This document shows positions 8,058 to 16,089 of a DNA stretch of 64,000 bases, one piece after another. Position numbers and translations under genes: made by a program. The notes beneath the pieces are model-generated. The model worked only from the letters and a program-made list of their open reading frames with translations, made no database searches and was not told the origin of the DNA. Position 1 is the first letter of the stretch, and the number at the start of each line of letters is the position of its first letter. Origin of the DNA: Proteus faecis (lineage in GTDB: Bacteria; Pseudomonadota; Gammaproteobacteria; Enterobacterales; Enterobacteriaceae). The DNA is taken from assembly GCF_003144395.1 (NCBI RefSeq), contig NZ_PENZ01000034.1, positions 372,001-436,000 on the forward strand. Direction: 5' to 3'.

Positions 8058-9023
8058 ATGATTCGATATGAAAATGGTAACCTCCTTGAATCTCAAGCCG
8101 TTGCTCTCGTAAATGCAGTCAACTGCCAGGGGATTATGGGTAAAGGAATTGCTTACCAATTCAAGGAAGCCTTTCCTAAAAATTATGCAGTGTACAATAA
8201 TGCCTGCAAAAATGGAGAAGTCAAAATAGGATCTGTTCTTATAGTAAATGAGAACAGTAAACTTATTATTAATTTTCCTACTAAAGATAATTGGAGAAGA
8301 AACTCACAATATGACTTTATTGAAAGAGGACTAAATGACCTAAAAAAAGAGATTATGAGAAGAAATATACCATCAATCGCAATCCCCCCTTTGGGCTGCG
8401 GAAATGGTGGCTTAGAATGGAAATCTGTTGAATCTATGATTATCAACATTCTAAGTGATCTTGATTCTGTTGATATTATTCTGTTTTCTCCACCAACAAA
8501 AGAAACATTAAGAGATAAAAAAGATTTAATTAACGTTAAGCATCTTCTGATCCATTATGTATTTGAACAGTTAGTTAATAAATATAGATATACTCTTAAT
8601 ACAATATTTTATATGTGTAATTTTTTAACTAAAGACAATTACTTTAATTTTACAATAAAATATGGAAGACCCTATTCTGAGGAATTAAATATAGCAATCG
8701 ATGAACTCAAAACGATAAAAGAAAAATATGGTAAAAACTTTGAGAATTTCATTGAAAATTATATTAATACTCACCTAACCAAAGAAATGGAGGTGAATTT
8801 CAGAAAACATATACCAGCAATTAATTATTGTACTACTTTATTAAATAAAATTAATTCAAAAGATGATTTTATTATTATATGTAAGTTATTAAGGGAGATA
8901 TCCAAGAATAACCTCATTAACTATGAGGCATCAACCTCTGAAAAAATTATTTTAGAAAAGTTACTTCAAGAAGGCATAATTATAAAAAATATATTTAATG
9001 AATTTGAAATTGTAACATTTTAA
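8058..9023 (+). CDS. darG: DarG-type macrodomain antitoxin
   Basis: 321 residues. Residues 1-150 form a macrodomain: DLLES-type start (YENGNLLESQAVALVNAVN), CQGIMGKGIAYQFK (ADP-ribose phosphate-binding loop) and IAIPPLGCGNGGLEW. In DarG this domain removes ADP-ribose from DNA bases. The remaining 170 residues are helical and Lys-rich and fit the position of the domain that binds and neutralises DarT directly. The gene begins four bases after darT and is followed by a hairpin. Confidence is high for the macrodomain and good for the pair. Confidence 0.88.
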   Translation: MIRYENGNLLESQAVALVNAVNCQGIMGKGIAYQFKEAFPKNYAVYNNACKNGEVKIGSVLIVNENSKLIINFPTKDNWRRNSQYDFIERGLNDLKKEIMRRNIPSIAIPPLGCGNGGLEWKSVESMIINILSDLDSVDIILFSPPTKETLRDKKDLINVKHLLIHYVFEQLVNKYRYTLNTIFYMCNFLTKDNYFNFTIKYGRPYSEELNIAIDELKTIKEKYGKNFENFIENYINTHLTKEMEVNFRKHIPAINYCTTLLNKINSKDDFIIICKLLREISKNNLINYEASTSEKIILEKLLQEGIIIKNIFNEFEIVTF

Positions 9024-9042
9024 AAATATAGCTTACTTAATG

Positions 9043-9069
9043 AAGGCTCATAAATTCCTAGAGCCTTAG
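9043..9069. terminator. Terminator between darG and ogr
   Basis: AAGGCTC / GAGCCTT stem with an 11-base loop between convergent genes; weak T-runs on both sides. Confidence 0.5.
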
Positions 9070-9099
9070 TTAACGTTATATTAAATCAGTATTTTTTCA

Positions 9100-9318
9100 T
9101 CAAATCCCCAACACCTGCTGACAACACTTATCAACATGCAGCTCTACTCGCTCAATCAATTGAGGCTTTGAAATAAACCGCGTTACGGTTTCATGGCTGA
9201 CGAACGTCGCGCCACAATTGATATTCTGGCACTGGTTATAACGTTCTTTGGTATCGGAAGATATTTGCTGACTACTACGGGTATGCGCGGCATGACCACA
9301 AACAGGACAAATCATCAT
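9100..9318 (-). CDS. ogr: Ogr/Delta-family late-gene activator
   Basis: 72 residues with the zinc-finger pattern CPVC at the start and CQNINC about 25 residues later, as in P2 Ogr and P4 Delta. Ogr binds TTGT-N12-ACAA boxes and recruits RNA polymerase to the late promoters; such boxes are present before the V, FI and O/P operons here. It lies last in the FI-FII-E-T-U-D-ogr direction, as in P2. The first two codons are both ATG; GAGG precedes them. Confidence 0.92.
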   Translation of the reverse strand: MMICPVCGHAAHTRSSQQISSDTKERYNQCQNINCGATFVSHETVTRFISKPQLIERVELHVDKCCQQVLGI

Positions 9319-9370
9319 AAACGGGTTACCTCTTTATGATGTGGAAATTACCTGTAATTATACACAGGCA

Positions 9371-10468
9371 CTATTCCTTATCCATATCTATATCACTGCT
9401 TTTAACTTCTAATTCTAACGAGGTGGTAAATCCGCTATTGTTCAGTGAATGGCTCACCGTGACCAACGTCCAATAGGCATTATCAATCTCAGGCTTAAAC
9501 CCGCTCACTTGTACCGGTAGCTCAGGAAAGAGATCCGCACGCCCTTTCGCAAGGGTAATACTAAAAGAGGCAACACCTCGCTGTATTTTTTCCCACGCGG
9601 CTTTCGCGGCACGTTCAGCATTGGTTTTACTCGCATAAGTATGAGACAACACCATCACATTACCTTCTTCACCGACAAGGTACTCCCCTTGTTTCTGCTC
9701 TTCTTTTTTCGGTTTATTGGTAGTGGGTTTTCTACGGCGAATTTGTGATTGTGTTTTTTCTTGCGGTTTACGGGTATTTAAATAATTGGCCGTCACACCG
9801 GTGTAAGCGCCCCTATCCACTAATGAAAAACGGTGTCCATCACCCACACTTCGGGTAATTTGTACCAAAGGTAACGTTTGACCGCTAGCAGTGGTATTGC
9901 CCCCTTGCACCATAAACAGCAAATTGCCGTTTTTAACACAGGCGGTGGCACCGTTTAATTGCCCTAAGCGGGTTAAAAAACTGCCGTCTGACTCATTGGT
10001 CTGATCGATATGTTCAATCTTTACCGTATCAAGACCAGGATCAACCACCGCCGTGACATTATTACGCCCTGCAATGGTTCTGACGATATCGCCTAATGTT
10101 TTTTGGTGGTAAGACATTTCACGGCGCACATTGAGCGTTGCCCTAAAATCGGCACTACGGGCGCGTAATGTCATTTTATCGGGTACACCTGAATGCTCTA
10201 TTTCATCAACTGTAAATGAGCCTTTATGAATAAGGTTTTCACCCTGCCAACCAAGATGCAAGGTCAACACCTCGCCCCGTTTTGGCATCATTAATGCGCC
10301 GTCAGAATCATCTAACTCAATATCAAGCCGGTCAGCTTCAAAGCCCCGATTATCCGTTAATGAAAGTGATATTAATCGCCCTTGAATTTTGGTGCTGATA
10401 TCTTCATCACCGGCGATTAACACAAAAGCCGGCGTGCTACTTTTACCGTTGATCATTTCTGGCAACAT
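9371..10468 (-). CDS. D: P2 gpD-like tail protein (baseplate hub/late control)
   Basis: 365 residues. It matches the P2 gpD family throughout: LTDNRGFEADRLDIEL, FTVDEIEHSGVPD, RARSADFRATLNVRRE, DRGAYTGVT and, at the end, LNNSGFTTSLELEV. The protein forms the hub joining tail tube and spike. The start ATG overlaps the stop of U (TAATG), so translation is coupled. A Lys/Arg-rich linker at about 235-260 is typical of the family. Confidence 0.95.
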   Translation of the reverse strand: MLPEMINGKSSTPAFVLIAGDEDISTKIQGRLISLSLTDNRGFEADRLDIELDDSDGALMMPKRGEVLTLHLGWQGENLIHKGSFTVDEIEHSGVPDKMTLRARSADFRATLNVRREMSYHQKTLGDIVRTIAGRNNVTAVVDPGLDTVKIEHIDQTNESDGSFLTRLGQLNGATACVKNGNLLFMVQGGNTTASGQTLPLVQITRSVGDGHRFSLVDRGAYTGVTANYLNTRKPQEKTQSQIRRRKPTTNKPKKEEQKQGEYLVGEEGNVMVLSHTYASKTNAERAAKAAWEKIQRGVASFSITLAKGRADLFPELPVQVSGFKPEIDNAYWTLVTVSHSLNNSGFTTSLELEVKSSDIDMDKE

Positions 10469-10932
10469 TATGATAAAACCCCTTTCATTGCTTCACCGGC
10501 ACCATTGGCCATCATGCCTAATTGGTCGCTTAAATCCCCTAACATCTGACTGATAGAGTCATCCACCCGTTTTAATGTCAGCGAGAAATCAATTTTTCTT
10601 GCAGCACCATCTTGGAAAAATTCGGTGTGAGTGCGTTGTAAATCGGTGATCACAAACATGCCGTGAATGGTGCCTGTACCATCAATAAACGACCACGCTT
10701 TACCGCTATCCGCCATTAATTCTAATGCCAGCAACGACACTTTACCGCCGGTTAATGAGGGATAAAGCGCCCCCGATAAGGTGATCACATCGGTATCAGG
10801 GCCAATAAATTGTTGTGCCGGTCGGCGTGCGACACGTTGAGTAAAACCATGTCGCCATGTTTGTTGTTTTTGTAGGGATTGATAAGGCACTGTGCGTAAC
10901 TCAAACACAAATACCCCAAGTGCTGCCATCAT
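10468..10932 (-). CDS. U: P2 gpU-like tail terminator protein
   Basis: 154 residues, located between T and D as in P2. Typical start MMAALGVFVFELRTVPYQ and the later ITDLQRTHTEFFQDGAARKIDF segment. gpU caps the tail tube end in P2. The start ATG at 10932 shares a base with the T stop codon (TAATG), with GAGGTG upstream; the GTG six bases earlier is less likely. Confidence 0.92.
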   Translation of the reverse strand: MMAALGVFVFELRTVPYQSLQKQQTWRHGFTQRVARRPAQQFIGPDTDVITLSGALYPSLTGGKVSLLALELMADSGKAWSFIDGTGTIHGMFVITDLQRTHTEFFQDGAARKIDFSLTLKRVDDSISQMLGDLSDQLGMMANGAGEAMKGVLS

Positions 10933-13793
10933 TACCACACCTCACTGTCTTGATAACGGCTATTTAATCGTGCTTGCTTGTCGCGCTCACGGCGTTCAAT
11001 TTCCGCGATAACAAGTTGTGCGATGTCTTGCGCGGATTGATTCGGTTGAGGGTGAATATTAATTTCATAATGTGCCGGCGCGCCTTGATAACGCTGTTGT
11101 TGAATGTTCACGTTAGCCGGTGCCGTGCGATAGTTTTCAACCGGCAAACTGTGCGGGTGCAACGGGGCATTTTGTGCCTGTAATGAAAAGGCACTGCCTA
11201 GCGATAATGCGGCTGTCGCTAACATGGCGGTGTGCTTACGGCTGGTGATATTCGCAGGACCCTCAACAATTTCAGGACCATTTTCGCCGGCAATACCAAA
11301 CTGACCACGCGGGATATAACCGCCTGAATCATACATACCGGCAAAGTTGCTATTGTAAGAATCTAATGCAGACTGCACTTTCGGATCGGATGTTTTAGCA
11401 AATTCCGGTGTCAGTGCTTCTTTGGCGGCGGTTGCCAATTCCCCAATGCTATTTTTAAAGTCCGTCCATTTGTTTTTTATCCCCTGAATAATGGAATCAA
11501 TCAGGTCACTACCGAACTGTAAAAATTTAGCCGGCAACGCTTTAGTATCTTCGACAATTTCATCCCATTTAGTCGATATCGTTGTTTTAAGAAATTCCCA
11601 TTTTTCTTGTGTGTATTTAACGATTTGATCCCAATTACTATAAATAATTCCGGGTAACGTTTGTGTCATAAAAAAGGTTTTAATGCCTTCCCATATCCCT
11701 GAAATTACAGATTTAACCGACGCCCACGCGGTTTTGGTATAGCCGACAATACTGTCCCAATGTTTTGCAATTAAGCCCGGTATCGTCCAGTTAAAGAAGA
11801 TGTATTTAATCCCTTCCCATACTTTTAAAATGGTGTCTTTCAATGCTTGCCATGCAATAGCAGTACGCTGTTTAACAGACTCCCATACTTTGGTGACATA
11901 CGGCTCAATCTTATCCCAATTTTTATAAATCAGATAAATAGCACCCGCAATAACAGCAATAGCCAGCAAAATAGGGTTAGCTAACATGGCTTTACCCAAT
12001 CCTAAAAATGCACTGCCTAATAATTTTATTGGTTTTAATAACAGAGCGAGTGCGCCACCGCCTTTAATGCCTAAAATTGATAGACTTAATTTCGCGGCGG
12101 CTAATGGTCCTAACATTGCGGCAATGGATAACGAGAGAATACCGAGCGTGGTAATTATGCCGGCTATCGCTAAGCCCACCATAGTCAGTGTTTTTGCCAG
12201 CTCAGGATTTTCTTTCATCCACACACCCACATTAGAAATCACACTGGTAATACTTTGTGATATCTGACGCAATGGGCTATCAATGCCGTCAAAAATCTGA
12301 ATGCCTAAATCTTCCCATGCAGATTGTAGGTTTTTCATATCCCCGCTTAAGTTGTCCGTCATGGTGCCCGCGACTTTTTGGGCTTCGCCTTTAGCTTTCT
12401 TTAAGTCGGCAACAAGGTTTTGCAACTCCCCCTTACCCGCTTGTTCTGCCAATACCGATAACGCGGAGAAGGCTTCTTCACCCGCAATATGTTTAAAGAA
12501 TCCCGCCCGTTGCGCATTACCCATATTGGCGGTTTTCTTATCCAATTCAGCTAATAACTCAGGAAAGTCGCGTAAGTTGCCTTTGGTATCACGAGTCTTA
12601 ATGCCCAGTTCTTCTAACGCTTTCGCCGCTTGCTTAGGTGGCTCCGCCAAACGTCCTAAAATTGCCCGCAATGAGGTACCCGCCATTGAGCCTTGAATAC
12701 CGGCATCACCCAATTTACCCGTTGCGGCGGCAGCCGTTTCTAAATCAACCCCTAACCCTGACGCCACCGGTGCAACGTATTTCATCGTGTCGCCAAGCAT
12801 CGTCAGACTGGTATTTGAACGGGTAAAGGCACCGACTAACACATCACTCACTCGCCCCATTTGGTCAGAGTCGAGTTTAAAGCCGGTTAAAATATTTGAG
12901 CCGATATCCGCCGTCGTACCTAAATCAATATCACCCGCCAATGACATTGCCAATGTACCCGGCATAGCATTTTTAATTTGTTCAGGCTTAAAACCTGCCA
13001 TTGCATAGAATGCCTGACCTTGCGCCACTTGGTTGGCGGTAAATGCCGTGGTTGCGCCTAGCTCTCGTGCTTGTTCTCGCAACATCTTAAATTCATCGGA
13101 GTTTTTATCTAAGCGCGTTAATGCCTGCACCTTTGACATACCGACATTAAACTCGTACCCCGGCATTAAGGTTTGTTTCGCGGAATACAACATACCGGCA
13201 CCGGTTGCCGTCATGGTAGCACCGGCACCCGCCATTTTATTTCGCACATCAAGTGTCTTTTGATACTGCGATTTAGCCGCCGCCATGCGCCTTTCTTGTT
13301 CGGCACTGCGCCTTAATTGGTTTTCTTGCCGGCGGAGTTGTTGCGTGGTGCGTTCAATATCACCATTAAGCCGCCGTTGTGCTTGACCGAGTTGATTAGT
13401 AGAAATGCCATTGGCTTGTAATGCCGAGCGCTGTCGCTGTGCCGACTGCTGTAATTGCTCATACTTGGTTTTGAGTTGCCCCGCTTCCCGTTGCGCTTTT
13501 TTAAACGCCTCTAACTGTTTTTTCGTGGGGTTTTCACTGTTGGCTATTTCTTTGGCGAGAGTGGCAACACGTTGTGTGGCGGATTGGTACGCTTGCTGTG
13601 TAGAGGTTAACTGCTGTTTAATCTTGCGAAAGCCGTCAATTTGTGAGGATTGCTGATTAAGGGTTTTTAACGAATCACGCGACTGGCGCACAGCGGACGC
13701 CAATCGTTTATTACTTTCTTGCGCACTGCGAAACGGTGCAGTTAATTTATCAACCGCACTCAGTACAACTTGTAATTTTAAGTTATTACTCAT
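10932..13793 (-). CDS. T: Tail tape measure protein (P2 gpT-like)
   Basis: 953 residues. The N-terminal 190 residues are coiled coil, rich in Gln, Arg and Ala. The TP901-type tape-measure core follows with MAGFKPEQIKNAMPGTLAMS and GSMAGTSLRAILGRL. Hydrophobic membrane-spanning segments occur at about 535-625, and tryptophan-containing repeats (WESVKQ, WEGIK) follow at about 630-760. It sets tail length and may enter the host membrane during DNA injection. Its start overlaps the end of the E' reading frame by eight bases. Confidence 0.94.
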   Translation of the reverse strand: MSNNLKLQVVLSAVDKLTAPFRSAQESNKRLASAVRQSRDSLKTLNQQSSQIDGFRKIKQQLTSTQQAYQSATQRVATLAKEIANSENPTKKQLEAFKKAQREAGQLKTKYEQLQQSAQRQRSALQANGISTNQLGQAQRRLNGDIERTTQQLRRQENQLRRSAEQERRMAAAKSQYQKTLDVRNKMAGAGATMTATGAGMLYSAKQTLMPGYEFNVGMSKVQALTRLDKNSDEFKMLREQARELGATTAFTANQVAQGQAFYAMAGFKPEQIKNAMPGTLAMSLAGDIDLGTTADIGSNILTGFKLDSDQMGRVSDVLVGAFTRSNTSLTMLGDTMKYVAPVASGLGVDLETAAAATGKLGDAGIQGSMAGTSLRAILGRLAEPPKQAAKALEELGIKTRDTKGNLRDFPELLAELDKKTANMGNAQRAGFFKHIAGEEAFSALSVLAEQAGKGELQNLVADLKKAKGEAQKVAGTMTDNLSGDMKNLQSAWEDLGIQIFDGIDSPLRQISQSITSVISNVGVWMKENPELAKTLTMVGLAIAGIITTLGILSLSIAAMLGPLAAAKLSLSILGIKGGGALALLLKPIKLLGSAFLGLGKAMLANPILLAIAVIAGAIYLIYKNWDKIEPYVTKVWESVKQRTAIAWQALKDTILKVWEGIKYIFFNWTIPGLIAKHWDSIVGYTKTAWASVKSVISGIWEGIKTFFMTQTLPGIIYSNWDQIVKYTQEKWEFLKTTISTKWDEIVEDTKALPAKFLQFGSDLIDSIIQGIKNKWTDFKNSIGELATAAKEALTPEFAKTSDPKVQSALDSYNSNFAGMYDSGGYIPRGQFGIAGENGPEIVEGPANITSRKHTAMLATAALSLGSAFSLQAQNAPLHPHSLPVENYRTAPANVNIQQQRYQGAPAHYEINIHPQPNQSAQDIAQLVIAEIERRERDKQARLNSRYQDSEVW

Positions 13794-14267
13794 CCTGTTG
13801 TCCGCTACGTTTCGCCGCTTGATAGCGCCATGACAATAATTCTGAAAGGCTCATTTTGCCGGTGTCTGCCGGTGACCAATGAAAAATGACGGCAATATCT
13901 GCCGCCAGTTCATCAGTGGTTAATTCGCTTGGGAATCGGGCATAACCGACTTCGGTAATAAAAAATTGACCACCTGCACGCTTAAGTTAACTAAATCGCC
14001 CGCAGCTAATGACAGCACATCGTTTTTGGTTAGCGTTGGCATAGTAATACGCGGTAAGACTTGCATCATGCTATCAACATCCATATCCATTAACGGCTGT
14101 AAACGCACACCGCGTAATGCGCCTGAATTGGGTTTAAGCACGGTCACTTTTTCAATTTTGGTTTCACCACGCATAAGCGGTTGTTCTAGTGTCACCGTCG
14201 CTTGGTCACCATTAACAACAACCCATTCAATTTGCTCTTGGTTTTGTTCTTCGATTGGCTTTTTCAT
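13786..14267 (-). CDS. E': gpE+E' fusion made by -1 ribosomal frameshift
   Basis: Reading gpE to the heptamer T TTT TTA (13959-13965 on the complement) and slipping back one base continues as ITEVGYARFPSELTTDELAA and ends KRSGQQDE at 13786, with no stop between. The extension is a well-formed protein segment containing FHWSP and LLSWRYQAAKR. P2 makes E+E' the same way at an equivalent slippery site. The long product is a tail assembly chaperone needed with the tape measure protein. Coordinates cover both frames. Confidence 0.85.
13920..14267 (-). CDS. E: P2 gpE-like tail assembly protein
   Basis: 115 residues, the zero-frame product. Start chosen at MKKPIEEQNQEQIEW because GGAAAGAG lies just upstream; an ATG five codons earlier has no ribosome site. 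The segment TMPTLTKNDVLSLAAGDLV resembles tail-assembly chaperones of the GpE/G family. It lies between FII and T and shares its first 100 residues with E+E'. Confidence 0.88.
   Translation of the reverse strand: MKKPIEEQNQEQIEWVVVNGDQATVTLEQPLMRGETKIEKVTVLKPNSGALRGVRLQPLMDMDVDSMMQVLPRITMPTLTKNDVLSLAAGDLVNLSVQVVNFLLPKSVMPDSQAN
13959..13965 (-). promoter_or_regulatory. Slippery heptamer T TTT TTA for -1 frameshifting
   Basis: Six T residues followed by A in the correct phase (aaT TTT TTA) for simultaneous slippage of two tRNAs, placed 13 codons before the zero-frame stop. Confidence 0.85.
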
Positions 14268-14286
14268 GTTCTCTTTCCGCATTTAA

Positions 14287-14802
14287 TTAAAGCCCCAGCG
14301 CGTCACGCTGTGCTTGTAACAAGTCTTTACCGTCCACTTTTTCCACCATATTGACGATATCAATCTCAATGATTTCTTGACCATCCATCACTAACTTGTA
14401 GTAAGTGGGTTTTACGGTAACTTTGGTTTGTGTGTTGTCGCCCGATTTCCAGTTGCCCGGATCGATTTCGCTATAACGACCACGCAGAACCACTTCAACG
14501 GCTAATGTTTCCCCCGTATCATCACGCTGATAAGCGCCACATAAACGCAATTGCACCGCATCAATAGTGGATGCGCCCCATTGGCGGTAAACGTCAATAT
14601 CAGCGCCACCAAGAGTAAACTCACTATCAAGCGCACCGTCATCAAGGCCCATATCAATTTGCACCGAGCCATTCATACCGCCCCCGCGATAGGCTTCTAA
14701 CTTGCGGGTGATTTTGGGTAATGTGAGTTCTTCGGCAACGCCCACATAATTGGCGCCATTCATAAATAAATTAAAATTCTTTAGCTTGCGTGGTAACGCC
14801 AT
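14287..14802 (-). CDS. FII: Major tail tube protein (P2 gpFII-like)
   Basis: 171 residues, the family's usual size. MALPRKLKNFNLFMNGANY and the GGMNGSVQIDMGLDD segment are typical of P2 FII. It forms the inner tube of the contractile tail. It begins four bases after the FI stop codon, in the same operon. Confidence 0.95.
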   Translation of the reverse strand: MALPRKLKNFNLFMNGANYVGVAEELTLPKITRKLEAYRGGGMNGSVQIDMGLDDGALDSEFTLGGADIDVYRQWGASTIDAVQLRLCGAYQRDDTGETLAVEVVLRGRYSEIDPGNWKSGDNTQTKVTVKPTYYKLVMDGQEIIEIDIVNMVEKVDGKDLLQAQRDALGL

Positions 14803-14805
14803 GAT

Positions 14806-15984
14806 TTACCCCTTGATTTTGTTACCGAAATCCATCAGGTATTTATCGGTAATACGCTGACGTAACATCAGATTTTCCATTGGTGGCACGGGTGTATAGT
14901 CATAATCCAGTGTGAGCTTGCCGTCTTTCAGTTCTTCTTTGCTATTTGATGTCGGGTCATACCAACATTCACCGCCTAACAAATAGCCCTGACTGACCAA
15001 TGAACGTAATTTTGCGTTGATGGTTTCAACGATATCCCGCGCTAAAGATGGCGTTAACGGCTTATCAATCGCCCACATTTGCCCTTCTGCCATGGTGTCA
15101 GCAAGGACTTGTGCGCTACGGGTATAAGATTCAAACGCAAACAGTGGATCATCCGAACAGGTACGCGAACCCCAAAAACGAAAACCATCACGACGAATAA
15201 GTGTCGTCACGCCTTTTTCATTCAGTAAACCAGCATCGGTAGCGGGATCTTGTAAATCCCAATAGATATCCTTAGAAATACCCGTCACACCATTAACGGT
15301 GATATTAGATAAGGTTTTATGCCAACCAATATCATTGTCTAACTTGGCACGCAAACCTAGCGCACGCGCAGTGGCGTAAGCCGTAGTCTCGTTATTAGTG
15401 GTGCTATCCCATGACGTGAAATCAGGGAAAATCACCATCAATTCACGCTGACCAAAGTTGTCACGGTACTTGATTGCTTCGCTGATATTTTTACAGTCGT
15501 AAGCAGACACATAACCAAATGCGCGGAGCTTTTGACAAATCACCGCAATCTCATTGGCAACGGCTAACGTGTCGTGATCGGGTGCGCCAATAATACGAGG
15601 CTTAATGCCGTGTTGGGATTGAGAGGCTAGCAGTGCTTGTAACCCTGTTTTTAGCCCTTCTTCGGTAGTACCACCGATAATATTAGTAGTGGTTTCTGCT
15701 TCACTTTCGCCTTGTTCTACACGCACCACAACGGTGATGGGTTTAGCCTGATCTGCAATCGCCTTTAACGTGCTGGCTAAGGTACCGGTTTTCCCTGCTT
15801 TACCGATAACTTGTGATACATCAGTCAGTAAAATAGGTTTGTTTAAAGGAAAGGTTTTTTCGTCCGCATCATCAGCGGTGCAAACCACGCCGACAATAGC
15901 GGTGCTGATAGTGCGAATGGGGCGGGTGCCTTCGTTAATTTCAATAACGCGCACACCGTGATGATAATCTTGTGCCATGCTCAC
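14806..15984 (-). CDS. FI: Major tail sheath protein (P2 gpFI-like)
   Basis: 392 residues; contractile sheath subunit. Typical are [20 protein letters not shown], the [15 protein letters not shown] segment, [19 protein letters not shown] and the C-terminal [18 protein letters not shown]. It is the first gene of a late operon; an Ogr box lies 64-83 bp upstream. Confidence 0.96.
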   Translation of the reverse strand: MSMAQDYHHGVRVIEINEGTRPIRTISTAIVGVVCTADDADEKTFPLNKPILLTDVSQVIGKAGKTGTLASTLKAIADQAKPITVVVRVEQGESEAETTTNIIGGTTEEGLKTGLQALLASQSQHGIKPRIIGAPDHDTLAVANEIAVICQKLRAFGYVSAYDCKNISEAIKYRDNFGQRELMVIFPDFTSWDSTTNNETTAYATARALGLRAKLDNDIGWHKTLSNITVNGVTGISKDIYWDLQDPATDAGLLNEKGVTTLIRRDGFRFWGSRTCSDDPLFAFESYTRSAQVLADTMAEGQMWAIDKPLTPSLARDIVETINAKLRSLVSQGYLLGGECWYDPTSNSKEELKDGKLTLDYDYTPVPPMENLMLRQRITDKYLMDFGNKIKG

Positions 15985-16047
15985 GGACTCCTATAACTGT
16001 GTCCGTGTAGCATGAAAAATTAGCGGATAAATTGCACGAAAGCGGGA

Positions 16048-16067
16048 TTGTTTGAGGGTTGGTACAA
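16048..16067 (-). promoter_or_regulatory. Ogr box of the FI late promoter
   Basis: TTGT-N12-ACAA exactly, the P2 Ogr/Delta recognition dyad, centred about 73 bp before the FI start codon, which leaves room for a transcript start about 55 bp downstream. Confidence 0.75.
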
Positions 16068-16089
16068 AATCATTTAAATATATAAATAT

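Noticed and set aside
8183-8449. 88-codon minus-strand frame inside darG
   Set aside because: Antisense of a well-supported macrodomain.
11986-13656. Several plus-strand frames opposite the tape measure gene
   Set aside because: All lie within the strongly supported gpT and read as low-complexity antisense protein.
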